A stretch of 64,000 bases of DNA from an uncultured Verrucomicrobiales bacterium. GTDB lineage: Bacteria > Verrucomicrobiota > Verrucomicrobiia > Verrucomicrobiales > Akkermansiaceae. The notes under the pieces were generated by a model that saw nothing but the letters and a program-made list of their open reading frames with translations, was not told the origin of the DNA and did no database searches. Position 1 is the first letter of the stretch. Each line of letters starts with the position of its first letter. This document shows positions 10,791 to 17,704 of this stretch, one piece after another. The stretch is from positions 1-64,000 of the forward strand of contig CALBJX010000062.1 in the NCBI GenBank assembly GCA_937893015.1, read 5' to 3'. Both the position numbers and the translations under genes were made by a program.

Positions 10791-10797
10791 GCATGAT
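10769..10797 (+). promoter_or_regulatory. Predicted adk promoter
   Basis: TTGCCA at 10769-10774, a 17-nt spacer and CATGAT at 10792-10797. The leader would be about 40 nt. The same TTGCCA -35 with a 17-nt spacer recurs before the genes starting at 16097, 53671, 60884 and, on the minus strand, 41232. Confidence 0.5.
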
Positions 10798-10842
10798 GTC
10801 TCCCGAACAAGGCGCACAATGCGCCCCGCAACTTCGCATACC

Positions 10843-11496
10843 ATGAAAACGCTCAAGCGATTCCTGATTGTCGGCGCCCCCGCCTCCGGTAAGGGCACTC
10901 AGTCCAATTTCCTCTCCACGACATATGACCTGAAGCCCCTTTCCACGGGTGCTCTGCTCCGCGCGGAAATCGCTGCGGGCTCTGAACTGGGTCTGGAAGC
11001 TAAGAAGTACATGGACGCCGCCATGTTCGTGCCCGATGAGGTGGTGAATGGTATCGCCGCCAAGTGGCTGGGCGAAAACAAGGAAGCCGGCTGCCTGCTC
11101 GACGGCTATCCCCGCACGGTCTCCCAGGCCGAGACGCTCGACAAGAATCTGGAAGCGATGGGTCTCGCTGTGGACATCGTGGTGTACCTCAATGTCTCCT
11201 ACGAGCTCATCGAAGCCCGCATGATGAAGCGCAAGGCTTGCCCCGCCTGCGGTGAGACCACCCGCAACGGCGAGGAAATCTGCCCCAAGTGCGGCGGCAA
11301 GATGATTGTCCGCACGGACGACAACCCCGAGGCTTTCGCCAAGCGCATGAAGGACTACCAGACCCTGACCGTGCCCGTCATCGACCACTATGCCAAGCAG
11401 GGCAAGGTGGTGGAAGTCGCCGTCACGGAAGAAGGCGAGCCCGAGGCTGTCTCCGCCCGCATTGCGGAGGCGATTCGCGCCTATGCCGAGGCCTAA
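10843..11496 (+). CDS. adk: Adenylate kinase
   Basis: A 217-residue cytoplasmic enzyme that interconverts ATP + AMP and 2 ADP. The P-loop is GAPASGKGTQ near residue 10, AMP-site signature DGYPRT lies in the middle, and the LID domain carries a four-cysteine zinc site (CPAC then CPKC), the zinc-stabilised long form. The length is normal for the family. I chose the ATG at 10843 because MKTLKRFLIVGAP gives the usual short lead into the P-loop. An in-frame upstream extension to 10750 would run through the promoter. The gene is monocistronic, with an intrinsic terminator starting 24 nt after the stop. Confidence 0.97.
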   Translation: MKTLKRFLIVGAPASGKGTQSNFLSTTYDLKPLSTGALLRAEIAAGSELGLEAKKYMDAAMFVPDEVVNGIAAKWLGENKEAGCLLDGYPRTVSQAETLDKNLEAMGLAVDIVVYLNVSYELIEARMMKRKACPACGETTRNGEEICPKCGGKMIVRTDDNPEAFAKRMKDYQTLTVPVIDHYAKQGKVVEVAVTEEGEPEAVSARIAEAIRAYAEA

Positions 11497-11519
11497 ATCC
11501 CGAAATTAAAATCCTTCCG

Positions 11520-11552
11520 CCGCTCCGTTCCCCGTGGACGGAGCGGCTTTTT
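11520..11552 (+). terminator. Intrinsic terminator after adk
   Basis: A perfect 9-bp stem (CCGCTCCGT at 11520-11528 with ACGGAGCGG at 11538-11546) is followed by a run of five T at 11548-11552. Confidence 0.85.
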
Positions 11553-11608
11553 CGTGTGCAGAAAATCCATGGGACCCGGCGCGGGATGGATACAGTCGAA
11601 TTTGCCCG

Positions 11609-11637
11609 TTGAAATGCAGAATCCCCTGTGCTATGAT
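11609..11637 (+). promoter_or_regulatory. Leaderless-type promoter of the uracil-DNA glycosylase gene
   Basis: TTGAAA at 11609-11614, a 17-nt spacer and TATGAT at 11632-11637. The ATG is exactly 7 nt further on, where transcription is expected to start, so the mRNA is predicted to begin at the start codon. Confidence 0.7.
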
Positions 11638-11644
11638 ACGCTGT

Positions 11645-12499
11645 ATGCCCACTCTGAAAGAGCTGACTGTGGAAACCCTGTCGCACCTTGCGGCATCGGG
11701 TACGGAACGCTTGCCTGTGGATGATGAGGCCCGCGGCATCCTGCGCGAGTGGATGCTTGCCGCCCGCGCCGGGAAGAAAGCGGGGCCGGGACCCGGCGGC
11801 GCTTCCTCTGCCGTTGCTTCCCCGACTGTCGTTCCTGCCGCGCCCCCGGTTGCCCCCGAACGGCAGAGCGGGGAGATGGACGTGGAAGAAAAATTGGCCT
11901 ACCTCCGCAAGCGCGCGGAGAATTGGAAACCCGCCCGCGCCCTCGGCTCCCTGCGCGAGACGATGGTTTTCGCCGTGGGAAATCCGCGAGCTCGCCTCAT
12001 GCTGGTGGGGGAGGCTCCGGGCTTTGATGAGGAACGTCTCCGTGAGCCTTTCGTGGGCAAGGCGGGGCAGCTGCTCAACAAGATTCTGACGGCTATGGGC
12101 ATGAAGCGCGAGGAGGTGTACATCTCCAACGTGTGCAAATGGCGCCCCTCTATGGGGGAGAATCAAGGCACGGCCAATCGCGCCCCCTCGCCCGAGGAGA
12201 TCGCCGCCTGTCTGCCCCTCATCATGGCGGAGATCCGCGCCGTGCGCCCCGCCTGCATCATCTGCCTCGGGGCTTCCTCTGCCAAGGGCCTCCTGCAGCG
12301 TGAACTCAGCGTCGGCTCCGCCCGCGGACAGTGGCTGGATTGCCAAGGCGTGCCCGTTCGCGTGACCTACCACCCGAGCTATCTGCTCCGCAATGAAAAC
12401 CTTTCCGCCCGCCGCGCCGTGTGGGAGGACATGCTCGCCGCCATGGAGCTGCTGGGCATGCCAATCACCGAGAAACAGCGCGGGTATTTCCGCTCATGA
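11645..12499 (+). CDS. Family-4-like uracil-DNA glycosylase lacking Fe-S cysteines
   Basis: A 284-residue protein with the two motifs of family 4/5 uracil-DNA glycosylases, which excise uracil from DNA. Motif A is GEAPGFDEERLREPFVGKAG (122-141) and motif B is HPSYLLR (from His243). Family-4 enzymes normally hold a 4Fe-4S cluster through a CxxC before motif A, a Cys in NVxKCRP and a Cys about 20 residues on. Here the first position reads WKPARALG with no cysteine, and the third reads NVCKWRP, with Trp in place of Cys. Only C189 (EEIAACLP) is retained, plus a displaced C164. The cluster is therefore probably absent. Residues 1-80 are a poorly conserved Ala/Pro-rich extension. The start is set by the leaderless promoter, and the stop overlaps the next gene by 4 nt (ATGA). 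Confidence 0.88.
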   Translation: MPTLKELTVETLSHLAASGTERLPVDDEARGILREWMLAARAGKKAGPGPGGASSAVASPTVVPAAPPVAPERQSGEMDVEEKLAYLRKRAENWKPARALGSLRETMVFAVGNPRARLMLVGEAPGFDEERLREPFVGKAGQLLNKILTAMGMKREEVYISNVCKWRPSMGENQGTANRAPSPEEIAACLPLIMAEIRAVRPACIICLGASSAKGLLQRELSVGSARGQWLDCQGVPVRVTYHPSYLLRNENLSARRAVWEDMLAAMELLGMPITEKQRGYFRS

Positions 12500-13122
12500 A
12501 ACGCTGCCTGCTCATCCTTGCGGCAGCTGCATTTCTGCCCGCCTGCCACCACAACGCCGCCCTCATTCGCCAAGCGAAGGAGGGAGACCCCCTCGCGCAA
12601 TATGAGTACGGCCGCCGTCTGCTGACAGGGCAGAAAGGCGTGAGACATAACCCTGAACGCGCCGTGGCGTGGCTTCGCGCGGCAGCCTCGGACGGCTACG
12701 CCCCCGCACAGTCCGTGCTGGCCCTTTGCTATGAGCGCGGCATCGGTGTGGCGGCGAATGCCGGTGAGGCTAAGCGGCTTTATACCCTTGCGGCAGCACA
12801 GGGACATGCCCCTGCCTGCCAAGCCCTCATTGCTCAGGAACTGCACACGGGCAACACCGCAGGGGCGACGGGGTGGCTCCGCTCCATGGCCGAGGGCGGC
12901 AACCCTGCTGCCCAGATGCTTTATGGCAAATCCTGCCTCAGCGGAGCGTTCGGCAAAGCACGCATGAAGGATGGCGTTCGCTTCATCCGCTACGCCGCCA
13001 TGCAAGGCAACGAGGAAGCCTGCCTCCTCATGGCCGATTGCTACGAAAAGGGGGAAGGCGTGCCGAAGGATGCAGCCATGGCCGAAGGTTGGAGGAAGAA
13101 TGCGGAAGAATTGAAGATTTAG
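12496..13122 (+). CDS. Sel1-repeat lipoprotein
   Basis: A 208-residue exported protein. The N-terminus MKRCLLILAAAAFLPAC is a lipoprotein signal with a probable lipidated Cys17. The rest is Sel1-like helical repeats (for example AQYEYGRRLLTG, AQSVLALCYERGIGV, EACLLMADCYEKGEGV), each about 36 residues, a fold used for protein-protein contacts. The ATG overlaps the stop of the glycosylase gene as ATGA, so translation is likely coupled. It is one of three Sel1 proteins in the window. The partner is unknown. Confidence 0.88.
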   Translation: MKRCLLILAAAAFLPACHHNAALIRQAKEGDPLAQYEYGRRLLTGQKGVRHNPERAVAWLRAAASDGYAPAQSVLALCYERGIGVAANAGEAKRLYTLAAAQGHAPACQALIAQELHTGNTAGATGWLRSMAEGGNPAAQMLYGKSCLSGAFGKARMKDGVRFIRYAAMQGNEEACLLMADCYEKGEGVPKDAAMAEGWRKNAEELKI

Positions 13123-13161
13123 GATGTAAGAAATGAGAGTTGCCCCGTCGCAAGGAGGAGA

Positions 13162-13195
13162 GAAAATGGTCTGACATCTGCGTCAGACCATTTTC
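13162..13195. terminator. Bidirectional terminator with GGTCTGAC/GTCAGACC core
   Basis: A perfect 14-bp stem (13162-13175 and 13182-13195) starts with GAAAAT and ends with ATTTTC, so it has A and T tracts suitable for both directions. It separates the converging Sel1 gene and argH. The same TCTGAC/GTCAGA core appears in the terminators at 17322, 28958 and 34263. Confidence 0.88.
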
Positions 13196-13240
13196 TTTGC
13201 CCGCGCACGGAGCGAGCTAAGCTCTACAATTCGCAATCCC

Positions 13241-14608
13241 TTACCCCAGTTTCTCCTGCCAGTAGGCGAGGCGGCGGGCGGTGTTGTCCGGGTTGGGCGC
13301 ACCGGGATTGGTGCGGAGCTCCATGGCGCGGTCGAGGGAGAAGACGCTGTGCACGTCCTCTGCGTATTCGGGCGTAATCTCTTGGAACTGGGCCAGCGTG
13401 AGCATGTTGAGCGGCGTGCCGCTGCCGACTGCCACAGCCACGGCCTTGCCCACCAGCTCATGCGCCTTGCGGAAGGGTACGCCGCGGCGCACGAGGTAAT
13501 CCGCGAGGTCGGTCGCGAGGAGCAGGGGGTCTGATACGGCATCCGCGCAGCGCTGCTTGTTCATCTTCATGGCGGCCAGCATCTCCGCATTCACGCGCAG
13601 GGCGAGGGAGACGGTCTCAAAGGAATCGAAGAGGGGCTCCTTGTCCTCCTGCAAGTCTCGGTTGTAGGTCAGCGGCAGGCCCTTGACAGCCACCATGACG
13701 CTCACCAGATTGCCGTACAGGCGGCCGCTCTTGCCGCGCGTCAGCTCGCAGACATCGGGGTTCTTCTTCTGCGGCATGAGGCTGGAGCCTGTGGTGTGCG
13801 CGTCGGAGAGCGTGGCGAAGCCGAACTCCGCGCTGCTCCACAGCACAAGGTCTTCGCTCAGGCGGGAGAGGTGCGTGCCGATGAGGGCGAGGCAGAAGAG
13901 GCATTCCATCACATAGTCGCGGTCGGCGATGGCATCCATGGAGTTCTCCGTCACGCCGTCGAAGCCGAGCTCAGCGGCGATGCCCGCGCGGTCGAGATTG
14001 ATGGTGGAGCCCGCAATGGCACCGCTGCCCAGCGGGCAGATGTTGAGGCGGCGGCGGCAGTCGTGAAGGCGGTCCGCATCGCGTGCCAGCATCTCCACAT
14101 AGGCCAGCAGATGGTGGCCCACCGTCACGGGTTGGGCGCGTTGCAGGTGCGTGTAGCCGGGGATGCGCAGCTCCGCATACTCTGCCGCCTTCATCACCAG
14201 CGCACGCTGCAGGTCATGCACCAGTTCGAGGGTCGTGTCAATCTGTGCTCGGCAGTAGAGGTGTGTGTCGGTGGCCACTTGGTCGTTGCGGGAGCGGGCG
14301 GTGTGCAGCTTGGCACCGGGTGCGCCGATGCGGCGCGTCAGTTCGCTCTCGATGTTCATGTGCACATCTTCGAGCTTCTCGCTCCATGTGAAATGGCCGG
14401 CGTCGATGTCCGCCTCGATGCTGCGCAGACCGCTCTCGATGGCGTTGAACTCCTCCTCCGTCAGCATGCCCGCCTTCAGCTGGGCACGGGCATGCGCAAT
14501 GCTGCCCGCGATGTCGTGCTTGTAGAGTTTCCAATCGTAGGAGACGGATTCACCATATCGGAGCACGAGCTCCGCCGTGGGTTGAGAAAAACGACCTGAC
14601 CACATCAT
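13241..14608 (-). CDS. argH: Argininosuccinate lyase
   Basis: A 455-residue enzyme that splits argininosuccinate into arginine and fumarate, the last step of arginine synthesis. It begins MMWSGRFSQPT, carries TARSRNDQVATDT and the fumarase/aspartase-superfamily signature GSSLMPQKKNPD near residue 277, and has normal length. Two adjacent ATG codons (14608, 14605) are possible starts, and the promoter leaves 9 nt before the first. It is transcribed alone towards the terminator at 13162, with no other arginine gene nearby. Confidence 0.97.
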   Translation of the reverse strand: MMWSGRFSQPTAELVLRYGESVSYDWKLYKHDIAGSIAHARAQLKAGMLTEEEFNAIESGLRSIEADIDAGHFTWSEKLEDVHMNIESELTRRIGAPGAKLHTARSRNDQVATDTHLYCRAQIDTTLELVHDLQRALVMKAAEYAELRIPGYTHLQRAQPVTVGHHLLAYVEMLARDADRLHDCRRRLNICPLGSGAIAGSTINLDRAGIAAELGFDGVTENSMDAIADRDYVMECLFCLALIGTHLSRLSEDLVLWSSAEFGFATLSDAHTTGSSLMPQKKNPDVCELTRGKSGRLYGNLVSVMVAVKGLPLTYNRDLQEDKEPLFDSFETVSLALRVNAEMLAAMKMNKQRCADAVSDPLLLATDLADYLVRRGVPFRKAHELVGKAVAVAVGSGTPLNMLTLAQFQEITPEYAEDVHSVFSLDRAMELRTNPGAPNPDNTARRLAYWQEKLG

Positions 14609-14617
14609 AACGCGGGC

Positions 14618-14646
14618 ATTCTACCGCAAGAAGCCGCTCCGTGCAA
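14618..14646 (-). promoter_or_regulatory. Predicted argH promoter
   Basis: Reading the minus strand: TTGCAC (14646-14641), a 17-nt spacer, TAGAAT (14623-14618), then 9 nt to the ATG. The transcript should be leaderless or nearly so. Confidence 0.7.
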
Positions 14647-14668
14647 GCGGTTTTCTCTCTTTTCCTGA

Positions 14669-14697
14669 TTGACTTTCGCGGATAAATAGCGCATGAT
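14669..14697 (+). promoter_or_regulatory. Leaderless-type promoter of the thioredoxin-like gene
   Basis: TTGACT at 14669-14674, a 17-nt spacer and CATGAT at 14692-14697. The ATG at 14705 is exactly 7 nt downstream. This favours that codon over the in-frame ATG at 14693, which would lie inside the -10 box. Confidence 0.65.
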
Positions 14698-14704
14698 GGG
14701 GAGC

Positions 14705-15370
14705 ATGAAACACGCCTCTCTTCTTCTCGCCGCCGCCTGTCTGTTGACTCCGCTGCCTCTCGTCGCTCAGGATGAGTTGGATGACATCGTTGCGGAAAAT
14801 GAAGCCGCTCCCGCCAAGCCTAAGGCAAAGGCGGCCAAGGGCGGTGCCCAAACACCCGCCCAGAAAAAGGCTGCGGCCAAACTCCGCAAGGCGGAGCTCG
14901 CCAAGAAGCAGTTTGAGAAGAGCGAGAAGGCTCGCGCTAAGGTGAAAATCAAGTGGGAAAGCTCCGATAAAAAAGCCTTCAAGGAGGCGGCCAAGTACAA
15001 CCTGCCCGTGTGGGTGCTTTACACGGATCCCTCCACCTGCCCCTACTGCGTGAGACTGGACAACGAAATCATTTTCTCTAAGGAGTTCAAGAAGGCGACG
15101 GGGGCTTTCATCGGCTACCGCTCCTCCTCCCCGCTGCCGCAGTACGGCTGCAGCGGCGGCAAACCCATGGGTGCCCTTTTCACGCCTGATAAGAAGAACC
15201 TCGGCACGCTGGCCTACACCCCCAATCAGGGCCCTGCCGGCTATCTGGATATCATCCGCAGGGCGGGCGACGGTATTCTGAAGACGGCCAAGGACAAGAT
15301 TGAGTCCGACATTCAGGAGGCTCAGGCCGAGGTGGAAGCGGCTGAGGAACCCGCAGCAGAAGAGGAATAA
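14705..15370 (+). CDS. Exported thioredoxin-fold protein (CPYC)
   Basis: A 221-residue protein with a signal peptide ending near residue 21 (MKHASLLLAAACLL...LVAQ). A Lys/Ala-rich, probably helical linker spans about 30-85. A thioredoxin-like domain follows with VWVLYTDPSTCPYC (Cys112, Cys115). The C-terminus is a highly acidic helix ending AAEEPAAEEE. A CPYC redox site in an exported protein suggests disulfide handling or redox sensing in the periplasm. The domain is shorter than classic DsbA/DsbC and I cannot name a closer family. The next gene starts 12 nt after the stop, so the two are probably co-transcribed. Confidence 0.8.
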   Translation: MKHASLLLAAACLLTPLPLVAQDELDDIVAENEAAPAKPKAKAAKGGAQTPAQKKAAAKLRKAELAKKQFEKSEKARAKVKIKWESSDKKAFKEAAKYNLPVWVLYTDPSTCPYCVRLDNEIIFSKEFKKATGAFIGYRSSSPLPQYGCSGGKPMGALFTPDKKNLGTLAYTPNQGPAGYLDIIRRAGDGILKTAKDKIESDIQEAQAEVEAAEEPAAEEE

Positions 15371-15381
15371 AGCCCGCCTCC

Positions 15382-15885
15382 ATGCCGAGCCCTTGGCAGA
15401 TTCGCGCCGCGCGGGAGGCCGACCTCCCCGCGCTGCTGGCCATCTACAACCACGCCGTGGAAACGAGCGTGGTCACCTTCGACTTGGAGCCCCGCACGGC
15501 AGCGGCGGGGCATGCATGGCTGGCGGCCCACACGGGGCGGCACCCGCTCTTGGTGGCAGAGCTCGCGGACGGCACTGTGGCGGGCTATGCGAGCCTGTCG
15601 CCCTACCGCCCCATGCCCGCGTATGACTCCACGGCAGAGCTTTCCCTCTACATCCACCCCGTCTATCAGCGGCGGGGGCTGGGGCGTGCGCTGGCGGAGC
15701 ACCTTCTCGCTGTTGCGCGGGCGGATGCTCGGCTGCATCTCATCGTCTCCGTTATCACCGCTTCTCACGCTGTGAGCATTGCGCTGCACGAAAAGCTCGG
15801 CTTCCGCTGCTGCGGTACCTTGCACGAAGCGGGCCTGAAGTTCGGGAGCTACCACGATGTCGTGCATTACGAACTGCGGGTGTGA
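15382..15885 (+). CDS. GNAT N-acetyltransferase, phosphinothricin/methionine-sulfoximine type
   Basis: A 167-residue protein with the GNAT fold. It opens IRAAREADLPALLAIYNHAV and has the acetyl-CoA-binding RRGLGRALAEHLL loop. The C-terminal half (SHAVSIALHEKLGFR then FGSYHDVVHYEL) matches the PAT/YncA subgroup, whose members acetylate phosphinothricin, methionine sulfoximine or related amino acids. It is probably in one transcript with the thioredoxin-like gene. Substrate prediction within GNAT families is weak. Confidence 0.87.
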   Translation: MPSPWQIRAAREADLPALLAIYNHAVETSVVTFDLEPRTAAAGHAWLAAHTGRHPLLVAELADGTVAGYASLSPYRPMPAYDSTAELSLYIHPVYQRRGLGRALAEHLLAVARADARLHLIVSVITASHAVSIALHEKLGFRCCGTLHEAGLKFGSYHDVVHYELRV

Positions 15886-15888
15886 GGT

Positions 15889-15966
15889 CGACAAATCGCG
15901 GATTTGTCGGGATGTACGATGTACATCGTACTTCGTACATTCAGTTCGACAAACTGCTCATTTGTC
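15889..15966. repeat. Cluster of three palindromes in an intergenic gap
   Basis: Three hairpin-forming elements stand side by side. CGACAAATC/GATTTGTCG (15889-15897 and 15901-15909) is a perfect 9-bp stem with a 3-nt loop. GTACGATGTACATCGTAC (15914-15931) is a perfect 18-bp palindrome, nested in ATGTACGA/TCGTACAT. GACAAA/TTTGTC (15948-15953 and 15961-15966) completes the set. There is no T-tract, and the cluster lies between the acetyltransferase stop and the aminotransferase promoter. It may be operator sites or a remnant mobile palindromic repeat. Confidence 0.6.
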
Positions 15967-15992
15967 AATCTTGTCACCATGCGAGTTTTTCC

Positions 15993-16021
15993 TTGCCAAA
16001 CGGGGGGTGGCAGAGTATCAT
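15993..16021 (+). promoter_or_regulatory. Predicted promoter of the aminotransferase gene
   Basis: TTGCCA at 15993-15998, a 17-nt spacer and TATCAT at 16016-16021. The predicted leader is about 70 nt, longer than for most genes here, and I recognise no riboswitch in it. Confidence 0.55.
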
Positions 16022-16096
16022 CTCACGCGTGCGCCGCATGGACTGTGCCCTGCGGACGTGCCATCACGAACATTTAACCACCACATTTTCCCTGCC

Positions 16097-17266
16097 ATGG
16101 AACTGATTTCTGATTGTGTTGCCGCCCTTCAGCCCTCCCTCACGTTGGCCGTGACGAACAAAGCCAAGGAGATGAAGGCCCGCGGTGAGCAGGTGTTCGG
16201 TCTTGCCGGCGGTGAGCCTGACAAGGACACCCCCGATAACATCAAGCAGGCCGCCATTAAGGCTCTGACCGAAGGCCAGACCAAGTACACCCCCTCCGTC
16301 GGTCTGCCCGCTCTGCGTCAGGCCATCTGCGACAAACTCAAGCGCGACAACAATCTCGACTACAACATCAACCAGATTTGCGTGACCAGCGGTGCCAAGC
16401 CCGCCGAGTACGAGGCCCTGCGCGCCTGCATCAACCCCGGCGACGAGGTCATCATCCCCGCCCCCTACTGGGTGAGCTACCCCTCCATGGTGGAGCTCTG
16501 CGGCGGCGTGCCCGTCATCGTGCCCACCACGCCTGAGAGCGGCTGGAAGATTACGCCTGAGCAGTTTGAGGACGCCATGACGCCCCGCACCAAGATGATT
16601 ATCATCACCTCCCCCCACAACCCCACCGGCACCGTCTACACGGAGGCCGAGCTGCGTGCGCTGGGCGAGGTCGCCGTGGCGGAGGACATCCTCATCATGT
16701 CCGATGAGATCTACGAATACCTCAGCTACGATGAGTCCATGCCCCACGTCTCCATGGCCTCTCTGAGCAAGGAGATTTACGACCTGACCATCACCATCAA
16801 CGGCTTCTCCAAGGGCTACGCCATGACCGGTTGGCGCCTCGGCTACTCCGCTGCCCCCGAGCACATCGCGAAGTACATCAAGCTCATTCAGGACCACACC
16901 GCCTCCAACACCACGACCTTCGCGCAGTACGGCGCCATCGAGGCTCTCACGGGCGACCAGTCCTTCATCACCGATCTGAAGGAGGAGTACGACTTCCGCC
17001 GCCAGTATGTCTACCAGCGCCTCTGCGCTATGCCCAAGATTAAGGTGGTGGAACCCAAGGGTGCTTTCTACTTCTTCATCGACACCACGGAGCTGGGTAT
17101 TCCCTCTCTGGAACTCTGCGACCAGCTGCTGGAGCGCTACAAGGTGGCTGCCGTTCCCGGCATTGCCTTCGGCTACGACAACGGCATCCGCATCTCCTAC
17201 TGCACCTCTCTGGACGTGCTCAAGGAAGGCCTTGACCGCCTCGAGGACTTCTGCAAGAAGCACTGA
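16097..17266 (+). CDS. Class I/II aminotransferase, aspartate aminotransferase type Ib
   Basis: A 389-residue PLP enzyme with all hallmarks of the thermostable aspartate aminotransferase (Ib) group, some of which also transaminate prephenate. These include ALTEGQTKYTPSVGLPALR, PAPYWVSYP, SPHNPTGTVY, SDEIYEYLSYD and the PLP-lysine segment GFSKGYAMTGWRLGY (Lys239). The position usually reading VGAKQALYN reads SGAKPAEYE here. The reading frame is open upstream to 15857, but that stretch contains the palindromes and promoter. The N-terminus MELISDCVAALQPSLTL matches the family, so I chose 16097. Confidence 0.92.
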   Translation: MELISDCVAALQPSLTLAVTNKAKEMKARGEQVFGLAGGEPDKDTPDNIKQAAIKALTEGQTKYTPSVGLPALRQAICDKLKRDNNLDYNINQICVTSGAKPAEYEALRACINPGDEVIIPAPYWVSYPSMVELCGGVPVIVPTTPESGWKITPEQFEDAMTPRTKMIIITSPHNPTGTVYTEAELRALGEVAVAEDILIMSDEIYEYLSYDESMPHVSMASLSKEIYDLTITINGFSKGYAMTGWRLGYSAAPEHIAKYIKLIQDHTASNTTTFAQYGAIEALTGDQSFITDLKEEYDFRRQYVYQRLCAMPKIKVVEPKGAFYFFIDTTELGIPSLELCDQLLERYKVAAVPGIAFGYDNGIRISYCTSLDVLKEGLDRLEDFCKKH

Positions 17267-17321
17267 GGAAATGCATCAATCAGGAAGTAAGCGCACCTGA
17301 TGGTGCGAAGTCCTGAAAAAA

Positions 17322-17357
17322 ACTCGGTCTGACGCTTGCGCCGGACCGAGTTTTTTT
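17322..17357 (+). terminator. Intrinsic terminator after the aminotransferase gene
   Basis: The arms at 17322-17334 and 17339-17351 form a 13-position stem with one mismatch and one G-U pair, followed by seven T (17351-17357). A smaller hairpin, CGCACC/GGTGCG, lies just before it (17292-17307). The GGTCTGAC core is shared with other terminators in the window. Confidence 0.88.
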
Positions 17358-17437
17358 ATTCCGCAGCATCCTTGTTTGGGGGTATCCGTAGGCGAAGACG
17401 GGAGCCGCTTAACTTTCAGATAAATCCCCCCCCCTCC

Positions 17438-17689
17438 TTAATCGCTGCCGTGGAGGCAAAGGGTGATGAGAACGCACAGGAGCGGCGAGAGAATGACAAG
17501 CGTGAGCCCGGTGTTGAAAAAAATCCCGCCGCCGAAAGCCGTAAACGCAGGCAGGAACAAAGGAAAGCATCAATAGGAATTCCCCGATGATAAAGGGGAA
17601 AGAAAAAAAATGTCCTGAATGCTCCCCGGAAGATTGACCTGAATCAGCAGTAAGGCGTAGATACAGGCAGAGATGATGAGCGCTATCAT
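17438..17689 (-). pseudogene. Small two-helix membrane protein gene with in-frame TGA
   Basis: Starting at an ATG 15 nt after the amidase stop, the minus strand encodes a hydrophobic helix (MIALIISACIYALLLIQVNL), then hits TGA at codon 40 (17572-17570). The same frame then continues open for 43 codons with a second strongly hydrophobic stretch (NTGLTLVILSPLLCVLITLC) to TAA at 17438-17440. Alternatively, one missing T in the eight-T run near codon 28 and a duplicated CTGC shortly after the TGA would give a continuous hydrophobic protein of 82 residues containing IIGEFLLMLSF. Both readings point to a decayed third gene of the ruvB-amidase operon. A functional 39-residue peptide or UGA readthrough is less likely. 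The rest of this 438-nt gap (17267-17437) holds the terminator and no other supportable gene. Confidence 0.55.
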
Positions 17690-17704
17690 GGTGTGGGGCG
17701 GCAA

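Noticed and set aside
15857..16096. N-terminal extension of the aminotransferase
   Set aside because: It would include the palindromes and the promoter, while family homology begins at residue 1 of the chosen start.
17336..17590. 84-codon plus-strand frame after the aminotransferase gene
   Set aside because: It starts inside the terminator stem, has a charged low-complexity product and lies opposite the more convincing hydrophobic minus-strand gene.
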